Source: Corallococcus sp. AS-1-6
GTDB taxonomy: Bacteria; Myxococcota; Myxococcia; Myxococcales; Myxococcaceae
Length of the DNA: 64,000 nt
Assembly: GCF_020037015.1 (NCBI RefSeq)
Contig: NZ_JAIQDE010000003.1
Span: 124,001-188,000 of the forward strand
Direction: 5' to 3'
Shown here: positions 16,053 through 25,578 of the stretch, in pieces
How the letters are laid out: each line of letters starts with the position of its first letter
Numbering within the stretch: position 1 is the stretch's first letter
Made by a program: the position numbers and the translations under genes
Notes under the pieces: generated by a model
What the model was told of the DNA's origin: nothing
The model's database searches: none
What the model saw: only the letters and a program-made list of their open reading frames with translations

Positions 16053-17261
16053 ATGGAGACCTCCTCCGCCGTGCTCCCCGCCGCCGTGCCCCAGGCCGCG
16101 CCGATGGACCGCCGGCTGATCTGGACGATGACGACGGCGACGGTGCTCGCGGTGGGCAACGTCTATTACAGCCAGCCGCTGCTGGGCGTCATCGCGCGGA
16201 CCTTTGGCCTGTCCGCCTCCGCCGTGGGCTCCGTGCCGATGATGTCCCAGTTGGGCTACGTGGCGGGGCTGGTGCTCCTGACGCCGTTGGGCGACGTGCT
16301 GGAGAAGCGCGGCCTGCTGGTGACGATGCTGGGGCTCGCGGCGGCGGCGCTCTTCGCGGCGGGGCTGGCGCCCACGTTCCCCCTGTTCCTGTTCGCCTGC
16401 GTGGCCATCGGGCTGACGTCCGTGCTGGTGCAGATCCTCATCCCGTTCGTCGCGGCGCTCAGCGCTCCCGAGGAGCGGGGGCGGAACCTGGGCGTCGTGC
16501 TCAGCGCCGCGCTGGTGGGCGTGCTCATCTCCCGCACGCTCAGCGGTCTGGTGGCGACGCACCTGGGCTGGCGCGGGGTGTACTTCGCGGCCGGCGCGAC
16601 GATGGTGGGCCTGGCGATGACGCTGCGGCTGGGGCTGCCTCGCTACGAGTCCTCCACGCGGCTGACGTATCCTCGCCTCCTGCAATCGCTGTGGACGCTG
16701 CTGCGGGACGTGCCGGGGCTGCGGGCCATCGCGCTCACGGGCGCCCTGATGTACGCGGCGCTCTCCGCGTTCTGGGCGTCCCTGGCGTTCTTCCTGAGCA
16801 GTGACGCGTACCACCAGGGCCCGGGCACGGCGGGCATGTTCGGGCTCATCGGGACGGTGGGGGCGCTCGCCGCGAACGTCACGGGGCGGCACGCCCAGCG
16901 CATTGGCGCGCGGCGGATCGTCCGTGCGTGCATCGTCACGATGCTGGCGGCCTTCGGCGTGTTCGCCGCCTTCGGCACGCTGTGGGCCGGGCTCATCGCG
17001 GGCGTGGTGCTGCTGGACCTGGGGGCGCAGGCCGCCACGGTGTCCAACCAGACGGAGCTGTACCGCCTGCACCCCATCGCGCAGACGCGCCTCAACACGC
17101 TCTACAAGATGTTCTACTTCGTGGGCGGGGCCTGCGGCTCCGCGCTCTCCGCCATCGCGTGGGACCACGCGGGCTGGCGGGGCGTGTGCGCGGTGGGCGG
17201 CGGGTTCCTGCTCATCGCGTTCGTGTGGGAACAGGTCCAGGCGCGGCGGACTTCTGGGTAG
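16053..17261 (+). CDS. MFS transporter, probable drug or metabolite exporter
   Basis: A 402-residue member of the major facilitator superfamily with twelve predicted helices. The loop 2-3 motif appears as PLGDVLEKRGLL, and NVYYSQPLLGVIARTFG in helix 1 marks the subgroup of uncharacterised exporters often paired with LysR regulators. It acts in the inner membrane by proton-driven transport. Substrate cannot be read from sequence. The gene is divergent from the LysR regulator across a shared operator, so substrate-induced derepression is likely. The next gene (methyltransferase) starts 10 bp after its stop and may be cotranscribed. Confidence 0.9.
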   Translation: METSSAVLPAAVPQAAPMDRRLIWTMTTATVLAVGNVYYSQPLLGVIARTFGLSASAVGSVPMMSQLGYVAGLVLLTPLGDVLEKRGLLVTMLGLAAAALFAAGLAPTFPLFLFACVAIGLTSVLVQILIPFVAALSAPEERGRNLGVVLSAALVGVLISRTLSGLVATHLGWRGVYFAAGATMVGLAMTLRLGLPRYESSTRLTYPRLLQSLWTLLRDVPGLRAIALTGALMYAALSAFWASLAFFLSSDAYHQGPGTAGMFGLIGTVGALAANVTGRHAQRIGARRIVRACIVTMLAAFGVFAAFGTLWAGLIAGVVLLDLGAQAATVSNQTELYRLHPIAQTRLNTLYKMFYFVGGACGSALSAIAWDHAGWRGVCAVGGGFLLIAFVWEQVQARRTSG

Positions 17262-17271
17262 GGTGGGGCGC

Positions 17272-18234
17272 ATGCCGTCGAGCCCCTCCGCCGAAAGCCC
17301 ACGCCGCTTCCACGCCGAGCCGTTGATCGCCGTCCTGCGCCACCTGGAGGCGCTGGTGTCGTCCGGGCCCGTGTCCATCGACGTGCCGGATCCGGACCTG
17401 GGCCCCGGGCGCTATCCCGGGGAGCGCGTGGAGGGCGGGCTCGTGCACCGGCCGCTGCGGAGCTGGTGCGACCTGGCGGAAGGACTGTCGTGCCGTCTGC
17501 GCACGCCGCGCACGGTGGACGCGACGCACGTGCGGCTCACGTTCGAGCCGTTGGGTTCGGAGGCTTCGTGGCACGCGGGCGGTGGCGCGCGGACGGAGGC
17601 GCCCCAGGAGCGCTATGGCGCCGCGTCCGACTTCGCGCGCGTGCGGAAGTTCGAGGACGCGGGCTTCCTGCTGCCCTGGCTGGAGGCGATGGGGCGGCTG
17701 GCGCTGCCACCGGGCGCGAGGCTCCTGGACCTGGGCGTCAACCGGGGCGATGAGCTGGCGGCGTTCGCGCAGGTGGAGGGCATCCGCTTCGTGGGCGTGG
17801 ACCACAGCGCGAGCGCCCTGGCGGAGGCACGGGCGGCGTTCCCGGATCCGCGCCATGTGTTCGTGCAGGCGGACCTGAACGCGTTGCCCTCGGACCTGGG
17901 CCGCTTCGACGTGGTGGTGTCGGTGGGCACGTTGCAGAGCCCGGGCGTGGATGACCGGGCGCTCCTGCGCAAGCTGGTGCAGGAGCACCTGGAGCCCGGG
18001 GCCTCGCTGGTGCTGGGCTTCCCCAACTCACGCTTCCGGGACGGAGAGGTCGTGTACGGCGCGCGCGTGCGCAACCTGCGCGAGCCGGACCTGTCGCTGC
18101 TGGTGAAGGACCTGTCCTTCTACCGCCGCTACCTGCACCAGCACGGCTTCCGCACGTTCCTGGGCGGCAAGTACGACCTGCTGCTCACGGCGGTGAGAGG
18201 TCAGGCGTTCGGTCCGGCTGACGAAGACACCTGA
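17272..18234 (+). CDS. SAM-dependent class I methyltransferase
   Basis: A 320-residue protein. The SAM-binding Rossmann core starts near residue 140 with motif I LLDLGVNRGDELAAF, then the acidic residue of motif II in FVGVDHS, motif III-like VQADLNALPSDLGRFDVVVSVG, and a beta-6/7 hairpin at GASLVLGFPNSRF. The first 130 residues have no recognised domain. The acceptor is unknown. The ATG at 17272 follows the MFS stop by 10 bp; the long open frame before it overlaps the MFS gene and is a shadow. Its 3' end overlaps the convergent membrane-protein gene by 34 bp. Confidence 0.85.
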   Translation: MPSSPSAESPRRFHAEPLIAVLRHLEALVSSGPVSIDVPDPDLGPGRYPGERVEGGLVHRPLRSWCDLAEGLSCRLRTPRTVDATHVRLTFEPLGSEASWHAGGGARTEAPQERYGAASDFARVRKFEDAGFLLPWLEAMGRLALPPGARLLDLGVNRGDELAAFAQVEGIRFVGVDHSASALAEARAAFPDPRHVFVQADLNALPSDLGRFDVVVSVGTLQSPGVDDRALLRKLVQEHLEPGASLVLGFPNSRFRDGEVVYGARVRNLREPDLSLLVKDLSFYRRYLHQHGFRTFLGGKYDLLLTAVRGQAFGPADEDT

Positions 18235-18719
18235 GCCTTGGACTTCGCTGTGCGCTCCCGAAGGAGCCAGGCCGTGATGGGAATCACCAGCAGGGAGGCC
18301 ATCCAGCACACGAAGCCAACGGAGGGGTAGAGCAGCTCGAGGTAGCGATTGCCGCCGCTTTCATCCGCAGGGATGGGTTTCACGTACCAGGTGAGCGTCG
18401 ACAGGCCGAGGATGCTCGCCGCGCCGCCGACCCAGAGCGCCTTCCGGTCCTCACCGTCCAGGAGCAGGATGGAGGCCAGGAACGCCAGGGGGTTCGCGAA
18501 CCAGCCGAACTGCAGGATGAACACCCCCAGCCAACCCACGAGCAGCAGCGGCAGGCCCCACATCTGTTCCTCGGCGCGCTTGTTCGTGTTGAACACGGTC
18601 ATCGCGGGCGTCGCGCAGGCGAGCACGAAGAGCACGGCCGACACACCACAGGCCTTCCAGCGTGCCCGCTGTTGGGATGGGGAGCTGCGGGCAGGATTCG
18701 CCGGGCGGGAGGAGTTCAT
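18201..18719 (-). CDS. Unrecognised four-helix membrane protein
   Basis: A 172-residue protein with a basic N-terminus and four hydrophobic segments (about residues 25-43, 54-88 as a close pair, 93-110 and 130-150). It has no motif I recognise. Trp and Gly in GLPLLLVGWLGVFILQFGWFANP-type segments suggest a small integral membrane protein. Its 3' end overlaps the methyltransferase gene on the other strand by 34 bp, which is unusual here but both frames look coding. It is followed upstream, on the same strand, by a YdeI-like gene 11 bp away, so these may form one transcript. Confidence 0.7.
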   Translation of the reverse strand: MNSSRPANPARSSPSQQRARWKACGVSAVLFVLACATPAMTVFNTNKRAEEQMWGLPLLLVGWLGVFILQFGWFANPLAFLASILLLDGEDRKALWVGGAASILGLSTLTWYVKPIPADESGGNRYLELLYPSVGFVCWMASLLVIPITAWLLRERTAKSKAQVSSSAGPNA

Positions 18720-18730
18720 TCGCGCGAATG

Positions 18731-19006
18731 CTACTTCACCGCCCTGGCGCGCAGCGTCTCAAGTGTCTGCGCCAGGCGGCGCGCGCGGGTCTCTTCTTTC
18801 TTCGCTTCGGTGAGCGCCTTCACGAACTCCTTGCGGTGCGTGAAGGCGAGCTTCGTGAACACGTCCCGCAGCGCGGGCTCCGCGTCCAGCGCACGCTGGA
18901 GATCCTCCGGCACCTCCACCTCCTTGGTGAAGCCCAGATAGGTGATGCCGCCGTACCCCTGGTCGTTGGCCACTTCGAGCTTCGCCTTGAACCTGCGCAC
19001 GGCCAT
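18731..19006 (-). CDS. Short YdeI/OmpD-associated-type protein
   Basis: A 91-residue protein. Its C-terminal two-thirds match the YdeI/OmpD-associated family, with VEVPEDLQRALDAEPALRDVFTKL and the HRKEFVKALTEAKKEETRARR helix. The N-terminus MAVRRFKAKLE resembles the start of longer members that carry a DUF1905 domain, but most of that beta domain is absent. It may be a natural short form or the product of an internal deletion. The family is loosely linked to protection against bacteriocins and has no proven activity. It lies 15 bp after the methyltransferase-lipoprotein gene on the same strand. Confidence 0.75.
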   Translation of the reverse strand: MAVRRFKAKLEVANDQGYGGITYLGFTKEVEVPEDLQRALDAEPALRDVFTKLAFTHRKEFVKALTEAKKEETRARRLAQTLETLRARAVK

Positions 19007-19021
19007 CAGCGCGCCTCCGTC

Positions 19022-19804
19022 CTACGGCTTGACGAACTTGAACGCGAAGCGATCGCTCGTGCCCCGGCGCTCACCCGCGGCGCCCGGGCTGGAGCTCCAG
19101 TCGCGCGTGTCCTCCGGGTTGCGCCAGACCTTGCTCTCCTCCTGGAACTGGAGGCCCGCGGCCTGCACCTCGTCACGCACCAGTTGCTCGTCGATGCGGT
19201 GCAGCGTCTGGCCTTCCGTGATGCCCGTGCCCGCCTTCGCGCTGGAGTCGAGGATGACGTACACGCCGCCGGGCTTGAGCGCCTGGAACACCGCCGCGTT
19301 CATCTTCGCCCGGTCCACGCCCAGCCAGCTCGTGTCGTGGTAGATGATGTGGCTCACCACCGCGTCCAGCGTGCCGTTCAGCTCGGGCGGGAAGGGCGCG
19401 TCCAGCTCGCGGTCCAGGCGCACCACGTTCTGGTTCACCGGCCGCGCCAGCCGCTCCTGCCACGGCTTCTCCGCGAACCGCTCCAGCACGACCTTGGGGT
19501 TCTCTCCGTACACCTTGCCCGTGGGCCCCACCGCGCGCGCCAGCAGCTCCGTGGTGTAGCCGCCGCCCGCCATCAGCTCCGCCACGTGCATGCCGGGCTT
19601 GACGCCCACGAACTCCAGCAGGGCGGTCGGATGCCGGCCCGCGTCCAGCTTGCGATCCGCCTCCGTGCGGTCCGGCGCGTCCACCAGCGCCTGCGCGGAC
19701 ACGGCCGCCGCCTGCGTCTGGGGGGAGGACGCCGGAGCCGTGGGCGTCGAGTGGGAACAGCCCGCGAGGGCCAGGAACGATGCCGCCATCAGTGCATTGC
19801 GCAT
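19022..19804 (-). CDS. Exported methyltransferase-like lipoprotein
   Basis: A 260-residue protein with a signal peptide and lipobox ALAGC, starting at ATG 19804. The mature part is a class I methyltransferase-like domain: motif I is VAELMAGGGYTTELLARAVG, then a GENPKVVLERF segment, DAVVSHIIYHD and LKPGGVYVILDSSAK. This resembles the family of putative periplasmic methyltransferases found in proteobacteria. SAM is not expected outside the cytoplasm, so a different ligand or a structural role is possible. The longer frame to 19876 lacks a signal peptide. Confidence 0.85.
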   Translation of the reverse strand: MRNALMAASFLALAGCSHSTPTAPASSPQTQAAAVSAQALVDAPDRTEADRKLDAGRHPTALLEFVGVKPGMHVAELMAGGGYTTELLARAVGPTGKVYGENPKVVLERFAEKPWQERLARPVNQNVVRLDRELDAPFPPELNGTLDAVVSHIIYHDTSWLGVDRAKMNAAVFQALKPGGVYVILDSSAKAGTGITEGQTLHRIDEQLVRDEVQAAGLQFQEESKVWRNPEDTRDWSSSPGAAGERRGTSDRFAFKFVKP

Positions 19805-19970
19805 GGGCGATCCATATCGCCCGCGCTCGCGCATGCCTTCCGAAAAGACGGCCGTTGTCCGCTTGCGGGACGCCACGTGCCACGAGCGGACACCGCGCCT
19901 CCGCCCCCTCGGGCTCGCCGCGGCCCTGCGGCCGTGGCGCTAGAGTTGCAGCCCGCCCCGCTCCGACACC

Positions 19971-22376
19971 ATGTCCCAGCTCCTCCAAGACCTCCGCCTG
20001 TCGCTGCGCCGGATGCGCCGCGAGCCCGTGTTCACCACGGTGGTCGTGGCCACGCTCGCGCTCGCCATCGGGGCCACCACCGCGGTCTTCAGCCTCGTGT
20101 ACCAGGTGCTGCTCAAGCCCCTGCCGTACCCCGAACCCCAGGAGCTGCTGCGCCTCTACCAATCCACGCCGCAGCGTGAGCGGGGCGGGGTGGCGTACGC
20201 GTACCTCCAGGCCTGGCGCGAGCGCCCAGGCGCCTTCCAGGCCATCGAGGGCGTCACCGCGATGGACTCCACGCTGACCGGCCCGGGCGCGGCGCAGCGG
20301 GTGCGCGCGGGGCTCGCGACCCCGGGCCTGTTGTCCCTGCTGGGCGTGCGGCCCGAGCGGGGACAGGACTTCGGACCGGAGTCCCAGGTGCCCGGGCGCG
20401 ACCGGAGCGTGCTCGTGTCCCACGAGTTCTGGCGGAGCCACCTCGGTGGACGCGCGGACGTGGTGGGCCAGACGCTCACGCTGGATGGCGTGCCCCACGT
20501 CGTCCAGGGCGTGCTGCCCGCTTCATTCCGCTTCTGGCCGGGCGTGGACCTGTGGAAGCCCCTGGCTCCCGCGCCCCCGGGGCAGGCCTCGGAGGAGCTC
20601 TACCTGCGTGGCGTGGGCCGGCTGCGGCCGGGTGTCCCGCTGGAGCGCGCCCGCGCGGAGCTGGAGGAGCACTCGCGCGCCTGGGCCGCGACGATGGGCG
20701 GGAAGGACGCGGCGCCCGGCGTGCGGCTGGTGCCGTTGCGGGAACAGGTGGTGGAGACCTCGCGCGAACAACTGTGGCTGCTGGCCGGAGTGATGGCGCT
20801 GGTGCTGTGCGTGGCGTGCGCCAACGTGGCGAACCTGCTGCTCGCGCGGGCCAGTGCCCGGGAGCGGGAGGTCGCGGTGCGCGCGGCGCTGGGCGCGGAC
20901 CGGGGACGGCTGGTGCGGCAGTTCCTGGTGGAGAGCGCGGTGCTGGCGCTGACTGGTGGCGCGGTGGGTCTGCTCCTGGCGATGTGGGGCATGGACCTGC
21001 TGCGCGTGTTCGTCCCCGGGGAGGTGGTGTCACCGGAGGAGCTCGAGCTGGAGCCGTACGTGCTCGCCATCGCGGCGGGCCTGTCCCTGACGACCAGCGT
21101 CCTCTTCGGTCTGGCGCCCGCGCTGCGCGCCTCCCGCGCGGAGGCGAAGGGGGCGCTCGGGGGGCTTCGCGGTGGGAGGGGCGCGACCGGGCCGATGCGG
21201 GCGCGGGCCGTGCTGGTGGTGGCGCAGGTCGCGCTGGCGCTCGTGCCGCTGGTGGGGGCCGGCCTCATGCTGCGCACGCTCCATGCGCTGCACGCCGTGG
21301 CGCCGGGCTTCGACCCGCGAGGCGTCAGCGCGATGGACCTGTCCTTCCCCCGCGAGGCCTACGGGCAGGACGACCCCCGACGGCGGCAGGTGAGCGCGGA
21401 GCTGCTGGCGCGGGTGCGGGCGTTGCCGTCGGTGAAGTCGGCGGGGCTGGCCAGCACGCTGCCGCTGTGGAGCCGCAACGGCTTCAGCGCGGTGGTGCTG
21501 CCCGGTGAAACGGAGCAGGAGGCCCAGGCGCGCGAACCGGTCAACTTCCGCGCGGTGAGTGACGGCTACTTCGCCACGCTGCGCATCCCGCTGAAGGAGG
21601 GCCGCGACGTGAGCGCCGCGGACGGCGCGGGCACGGCGCCGGTGATGGTGGTCAACGAGACCTTCGCGCGGCGCTTCCTGTCGAAGGGCTCCGCGCTGGG
21701 CCAGCGCGCACGGCTGACGCTCGACGGCGAGCCGTTCCGGGAGGTGGTGGGCGTGGTGGGTGACGTGCACCACGCGAGCCTCGCGGAGGAGCCGCGCGCG
21801 GAGGTGTACCTGCCCATGGATCAATTCGAGGGCCTGTTCATGGTCCTCGCCGTGCGCGCGTCCCAGGACTCACGGGCGCTGCTGCCCGCGCTGCGCGAAC
21901 AGCTTCGCGCGGTGGATCCAACCCTGCCGCTCGTCCAGGTGCGCGACCTGGAGGCCGTGGTGGAGGAGAGCCTGGGCCGCACGCGGGTGATGAGCGGTCT
22001 GCTCACCGCCATGGCGGTGCTCGCGCTCACCCTGGCCGGCGTGGGGCTGTACGGTGTCCTGGCGTACACGGTGAGCCAGCGCACGCGCGAGCTGGGCATC
22101 CGCATGGCGCTGGGCGCGACGGACCGGCAGGTGCTGTGGCTGGTCGTGGGGCAGGGGCTGCGGCTGGCGGCGATCGGCGTGGGGGTGGGGCTCGTGGGGG
22201 CGGCGGTGCTGGCGCGCGGCCTTTCGGGGATGCTCTACGGCGTGGGCGCGCTGGACGCCCTGACGTTCGGAGGCGTGCCCCTGCTGCTCGGCGCGGTGGC
22301 GCTCATGGCAAGCTGGTTGCCCGCACGCCGCGCGCTGCGCGTGACGCCCGCCATCGCGCTCCGGGCGGACGAGTAG
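19971..22376 (+). CDS. MacB/FtsX-type ABC permease of the long eight-helix class
   Basis: An 801-residue permease with two MacB-periplasmic-core plus FtsX units. It opens with LLQDLRLSLRRMRREPVFT, helix 1 and the LKPLPYPEPQELLRLY segment typical of the acidobacterial/myxobacterial ADOP permeases. The first FtsX helices run around residues 265-400 with the ARASAREREVAVRAALGA motif, and the second set ends the protein with VSQRTRELGIRMALGA. Such proteins work with a separate ATPase in exporting or mechanotransmitting complexes. No ATPase gene is adjacent, so this is an orphan subunit; no function can be inferred from context. The start ATG at 19971 fits the family. Confidence 0.9.
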   Translation: MSQLLQDLRLSLRRMRREPVFTTVVVATLALAIGATTAVFSLVYQVLLKPLPYPEPQELLRLYQSTPQRERGGVAYAYLQAWRERPGAFQAIEGVTAMDSTLTGPGAAQRVRAGLATPGLLSLLGVRPERGQDFGPESQVPGRDRSVLVSHEFWRSHLGGRADVVGQTLTLDGVPHVVQGVLPASFRFWPGVDLWKPLAPAPPGQASEELYLRGVGRLRPGVPLERARAELEEHSRAWAATMGGKDAAPGVRLVPLREQVVETSREQLWLLAGVMALVLCVACANVANLLLARASAREREVAVRAALGADRGRLVRQFLVESAVLALTGGAVGLLLAMWGMDLLRVFVPGEVVSPEELELEPYVLAIAAGLSLTTSVLFGLAPALRASRAEAKGALGGLRGGRGATGPMRARAVLVVAQVALALVPLVGAGLMLRTLHALHAVAPGFDPRGVSAMDLSFPREAYGQDDPRRRQVSAELLARVRALPSVKSAGLASTLPLWSRNGFSAVVLPGETEQEAQAREPVNFRAVSDGYFATLRIPLKEGRDVSAADGAGTAPVMVVNETFARRFLSKGSALGQRARLTLDGEPFREVVGVVGDVHHASLAEEPRAEVYLPMDQFEGLFMVLAVRASQDSRALLPALREQLRAVDPTLPLVQVRDLEAVVEESLGRTRVMSGLLTAMAVLALTLAGVGLYGVLAYTVSQRTRELGIRMALGATDRQVLWLVVGQGLRLAAIGVGVGLVGAAVLARGLSGMLYGVGALDALTFGGVPLLLGAVALMASWLPARRALRVTPAIALRADE

Positions 22377-22464
22377 GGGCCGACGGACGCAGAGACGGTG
22401 CAGGTCCGCCCCGGAGGACACGGTTTGCCCTGCGTGCGCATCCCCTCCAAGTAGCGACAGAAAA

Positions 22465-22499
22465 GGGCCGCCGCCCCGGGAAGAGGGGAGCGGCGGCCC
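22465..22499 (-). terminator. Rho-independent terminator for the minus-strand lipoprotein gene
   Basis: A perfect 10-bp stem (GGGCCGCCGC with GCGGCGGCCC) and 15-nt loop is followed, in the minus direction, by TTTT (22464-22461). It lies 31 bp after the stop of the lipoprotein gene at 22531. Confidence 0.8.
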
Positions 22500-22530
22500 G
22501 GAGCCCGCGGGGATCAGCGGACCGCGTGCA

Positions 22531-23115
22531 TCACGGCCCGTTCACCTGGAGGTTGTCGATGGCGAGGCCACAGCCGACGCCACCGGAGGTGCTGGTGAGC
22601 TGGATGCGCGACGTGGTGCTGGTGGCGTTGAACACGTACGTGCGCAGGCCCCAGGACGCGGACGCGTTGGAGAAGCTGGCGCTCGACGGGCCGTAGTTGA
22701 TGGTGGCCGACCGGGACACCGTGGCGCAGGCGGGGCTGTTGGACACGTAGAAGGTCACCGTGTAGCCGGCGCCGACGACGGTGGGCACGTCCTGGTACAG
22801 GGAGCCCGCGCCCAGGCCGTTGAGGTCGATGGTCTGCGCGCCGTTCTGCGGCGTCTTGTACGTGTTCTTCATCACCTTGATGCCCGCGGTGATGGTCCAG
22901 CCCGGCAACGCCGTGCTACCGGCGTTGAGGACCACGTAGTTGAAGTTGCCGATGACGTTGTTCTCGAAGCTGCCGTTGGTGGCGACGTTGATGCCCTGCT
23001 CGACGTTGCCCAACTCCGGCTCCTGGCTCACGGCATCCGGGCCCCCACAGCCCATCAGCGCGAAGAAGCCAAAGCCCACCACCGCGCTGCGACGCAGCAT
23101 TTGCTTGCCACTCAT
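22531..23115 (-). CDS. Secreted DUF642/choice-of-anchor-like lipoprotein
   Basis: A 194-residue lipoprotein with lipobox ALMGC. After a short spacer it folds as one beta-rich domain: NGSFENNVIGNFNYV, LPGWTI, an NGAQTIDLNG segment, LYQDVPTVVGAGYTVTFYV and a final CGLAIDNLQVNGP. This order of motifs matches DUF642 and related galactose-binding-like domains that often bind cell-wall carbohydrate. The Cys pair near the C-terminus may form a disulphide. A strong terminator follows, and a 13-bp perfect inverted repeat lies upstream, so the gene appears to be transcribed alone and regulated. Confidence 0.82.
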   Translation of the reverse strand: MSGKQMLRRSAVVGFGFFALMGCGGPDAVSQEPELGNVEQGINVATNGSFENNVIGNFNYVVLNAGSTALPGWTITAGIKVMKNTYKTPQNGAQTIDLNGLGAGSLYQDVPTVVGAGYTVTFYVSNSPACATVSRSATINYGPSSASFSNASASWGLRTYVFNATSTTSRIQLTSTSGGVGCGLAIDNLQVNGP

Positions 23116-23136
23116 GTGATGTGATTCCCCCTGAGA

Positions 23137-23174
23137 TGTGTTTCACCCGCGCGTCGTGCAACGGGTGAAACACA
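23137..23174 (-). promoter_or_regulatory. Perfect 13-bp inverted repeat upstream of the DUF642-like gene
   Basis: TGTGTTTCACCCG (23137-23149) and CGGGTGAAACACA (23162-23174) are exact inverted repeats with a 12-bp spacer, 21 bp before the start codon at 23115. An unusually A+T-rich stretch (about 23170-23215) lies just upstream and probably holds the promoter. The repeat may be an operator or an mRNA leader hairpin. Confidence 0.6.
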
Positions 23175-23292
23175 CCATACATGTTTTCACATCAAGTGTG
23201 TATAACTTCACAGGGGAGTTGCTGGGCTGGCTGCTGCCCAGGCGGGTGCGCGGCCACCCGTGGGTGCGGAGTGGATCACGGCTCCGCGTGCG

Positions 23293-25536
23293 TCAGAGAG
23301 GAATGCAGCCTCCTGTCGACGCGGGGCTGATCACATGACCGTCCGCCTGGGTGCAGCTCTTGACGCTGCGCAGATAGATGGAGCCCGCGGCGCCGCCGCC
23401 ACCGCCGCCACCGCCATCACCCAACACGGCCGTGGTTCCGGGACTGCCAGCGGAGGGGAGGCTCGAGGTGCCACCCGAGCCACCGTTGCCACCCGTGATG
23501 GCAGACCCCGTGCCGCCGGTGGCGCTGCTGTCGCTGTCCTCGCTACCGTTCGCGCCGTTCTCCCCGGGATTCGCGGCGAGGGTTCCCGCGCCAGCACCCT
23601 CTCCACCGCCACCGCCATTGGCGGTCAGTCGCGCGGTGGAAGTCAGGTTCACCTGGAAGGCCTCCAGCACGATGCGGCCTCCGCTCCCTCCGCCGCCACC
23701 GCCCGCCGACTGGGCGGGGGACGCGCTCGCCTTGCCGCCCAGACCCCCGCCGCCGCTCACGGAGAGCGTCTTCGCGACGGTCAGGGTCCTGGCGACCGAA
23801 ATCTGGAAGGCGCCACCCCCGGCGCCACCCAGGCCACCGGCCGCGGTGCCCGAGCCTCCGCCAGGGCCCCCCGCGCATCCACCGAGGAGCGGGGTGAAGA
23901 CCTGGGATTGCTGCAGGCCGCCTTCGCCCCGCGAGTTGCTGGCGTTGAAGCCATCTCCGCCATTCGCTCCCGCCGTCGCACCGCCAGCACCCCCTCCACC
24001 GCCGCCCTGGCCCCCGGTGAACGTCCCGGCCGTGCCCTGGGATGACAAGCACTGCTGATTGCCGCCGGCACCAGGGGCCGGTTCGCCATTCACGATGCGT
24101 CCGCTGGCCAGGATGTCGTGGTTCAACGTCGCATCCCCGTACACCGCGAGGATGACCGGACGGCTGCCCACGATGCGCAGCTCGCCGCCCAGGTCCAGGG
24201 TCCGCACCGGGATGAGCAGGATGTCGGGGGCTCCTCCGCCCTGGGGCACGGTCTTGAGGGTGAGCTGGCCGGTATCGGGGCCGGCGTTCGAGGGCGTCCA
24301 GGACTGGGCGTCCGTGTCGAACACCACCGCGCCGGTGGTCTTCAGTTCGCCAAGCTCACCGCCAGGGATGCCGTTCGGATCGAAGTTGCTGGGCGTGTAT
24401 GGGAACGCGACGCACTGGCCCGTCACGGTGCACACGCGCGGCGTTCCGGACTCGTCCTGGCTGCAGGGCTGGTTGAGCTGGTCCGGGTCCGCCGAATAGA
24501 TGCAGGAGTTGTTCGCCGTGCAGCCCGCGGCGGCCTTGCACTCGATGGGAGGGCACGGCGTGTCCACGCCGATGCACGCGCCATTGCCATTGCAGAAGCC
24601 CGGCTCATGGCAGACGTTGCCGTCCTCGCAGGACGTGGTGACCGGCTTGGGGTCGTACACGCAGATGCCGTTGGTCGGGTTGCAGGTGCCCGTGGACTCC
24701 TGACACTGGGGGCTCGCCGGCGTGGTGCACGTCTTCAGGGTCCCCACGCACTCATTGTCGGCCGTGCAGCGGCCATCGGTCATGCACGGGTTCCCGGGGT
24801 CGCAGACCGCGCCGACCTGCACGTTCCCGTCAACGCACTGGCCCGTGGCGGCCTCGCACGTCACCGTCGGCTGACATTGGCCCACGGGCTGCGTGCACTT
24901 GGGCGTGCCGCCTCCGCACTGCGCGGACGCCCCCACGCCGACGCACCGCTTGCCCGTGTTGCACAGGTCCCCGTCCGTGCACGTCTTCTCCGTGCAGTCC
25001 GAATCCGCGCACGCGAACTTCCCATCACAGTCGTAGTCGATGGTCGTGTCGCACTTCTCCACGGCGCCTGGACGTACGTCACCCTTCGATTCGTCGCAGT
25101 CGGAGACGCCCGCCCACTCGATGCCGGAGGGCGAGCCGTCGCCGTCGGCGTCCACTGCCTTCAGCTCCACGTCGAAGCGCGTGTACTCCTTGGGGACGAT
25201 CGTGAGCGCGGCGTTCGTGAACCGCTCCACCGCCTCACCCGAGCACCGGTCGCCGTCAGCCTCCGCGTACGACGACACCGTGAGCTCCAGCGTCGCGTCC
25301 CAGTCCGCCTTGCGGCGCACCGCGACCAGGACCTCGTTCTTCTCCGCGTTCTTGAACTGGCCGGAGAGGATGTCCGTGGCGTCCTGGTGCCCCTGGGCGT
25401 CCTTGGCCTCCACGCGCACGCACGCGGGCTTGAAGGTGCCGTATTTCACGGACACGCGGATGGCGCCTTCGTCGGGAGCCTTCTCCCCACAGGCGGCCAG
25501 GAACACCACACATCCCAGCAGGCAGAGCCGATTCAT
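23293..25536 (-). CDS. MopE-like Cys-rich/Gly-rich surface lipoprotein, copy 1
   Basis: A 747-residue lipoprotein with lipobox FLAAC. After a 120-residue beta domain ([18 protein letters not shown]) comes a MopE-type metal-binding motif, DADGDG then DCDE and [16 protein letters not shown] (about residues 130-180). A Cys-rich region with EGF-like or stalk repeats spans about 185-375. A further domain is followed by a C-terminal glycine-rich region of about 240 residues ([12 protein letters not shown]-type). The protein is probably anchored to the outer membrane with the Cys-rich part disulphide-bonded. The next gene upstream is a paralogue with a 94%-identical 5' segment. The function is unknown; MopE homologues bind copper. 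Confidence 0.88.
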   Translation of the reverse strand: MNRLCLLGCVVFLAACGEKAPDEGAIRVSVKYGTFKPACVRVEAKDAQGHQDATDILSGQFKNAEKNEVLVAVRRKADWDATLELTVSSYAEADGDRCSGEAVERFTNAALTIVPKEYTRFDVELKAVDADGDGSPSGIEWAGVSDCDESKGDVRPGAVEKCDTTIDYDCDGKFACADSDCTEKTCTDGDLCNTGKRCVGVGASAQCGGGTPKCTQPVGQCQPTVTCEAATGQCVDGNVQVGAVCDPGNPCMTDGRCTADNECVGTLKTCTTPASPQCQESTGTCNPTNGICVYDPKPVTTSCEDGNVCHEPGFCNGNGACIGVDTPCPPIECKAAAGCTANNSCIYSADPDQLNQPCSQDESGTPRVCTVTGQCVAFPYTPSNFDPNGIPGGELGELKTTGAVVFDTDAQSWTPSNAGPDTGQLTLKTVPQGGGAPDILLIPVRTLDLGGELRIVGSRPVILAVYGDATLNHDILASGRIVNGEPAPGAGGNQQCLSSQGTAGTFTGGQGGGGGGAGGATAGANGGDGFNASNSRGEGGLQQSQVFTPLLGGCAGGPGGGSGTAAGGLGGAGGGAFQISVARTLTVAKTLSVSGGGGLGGKASASPAQSAGGGGGGSGGRIVLEAFQVNLTSTARLTANGGGGGEGAGAGTLAANPGENGANGSEDSDSSATGGTGSAITGGNGGSGGTSSLPSAGSPGTTAVLGDGGGGGGGGAAGSIYLRSVKSCTQADGHVISPASTGGCIPL

Positions 25537-25564
25537 GGCGCCGCACTGTAGCCAACACTTCCCG
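25301..25564. repeat. Duplicated segment A (5' end of copy 1); partner at 27521-27784
   Basis: The 264 bp covering the start codon, upstream leader and first 79 codons of copy 1 align without gaps to 27521-27784 at an offset of 2220 bp. I counted 16 mismatches (94% identity), much higher than in the rest of the two genes. This points to tandem duplication with later gene conversion or recent selection on the 5' part. Confidence 0.9.
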
Positions 25565-25578
25565 GGATAGGGGAGAAG

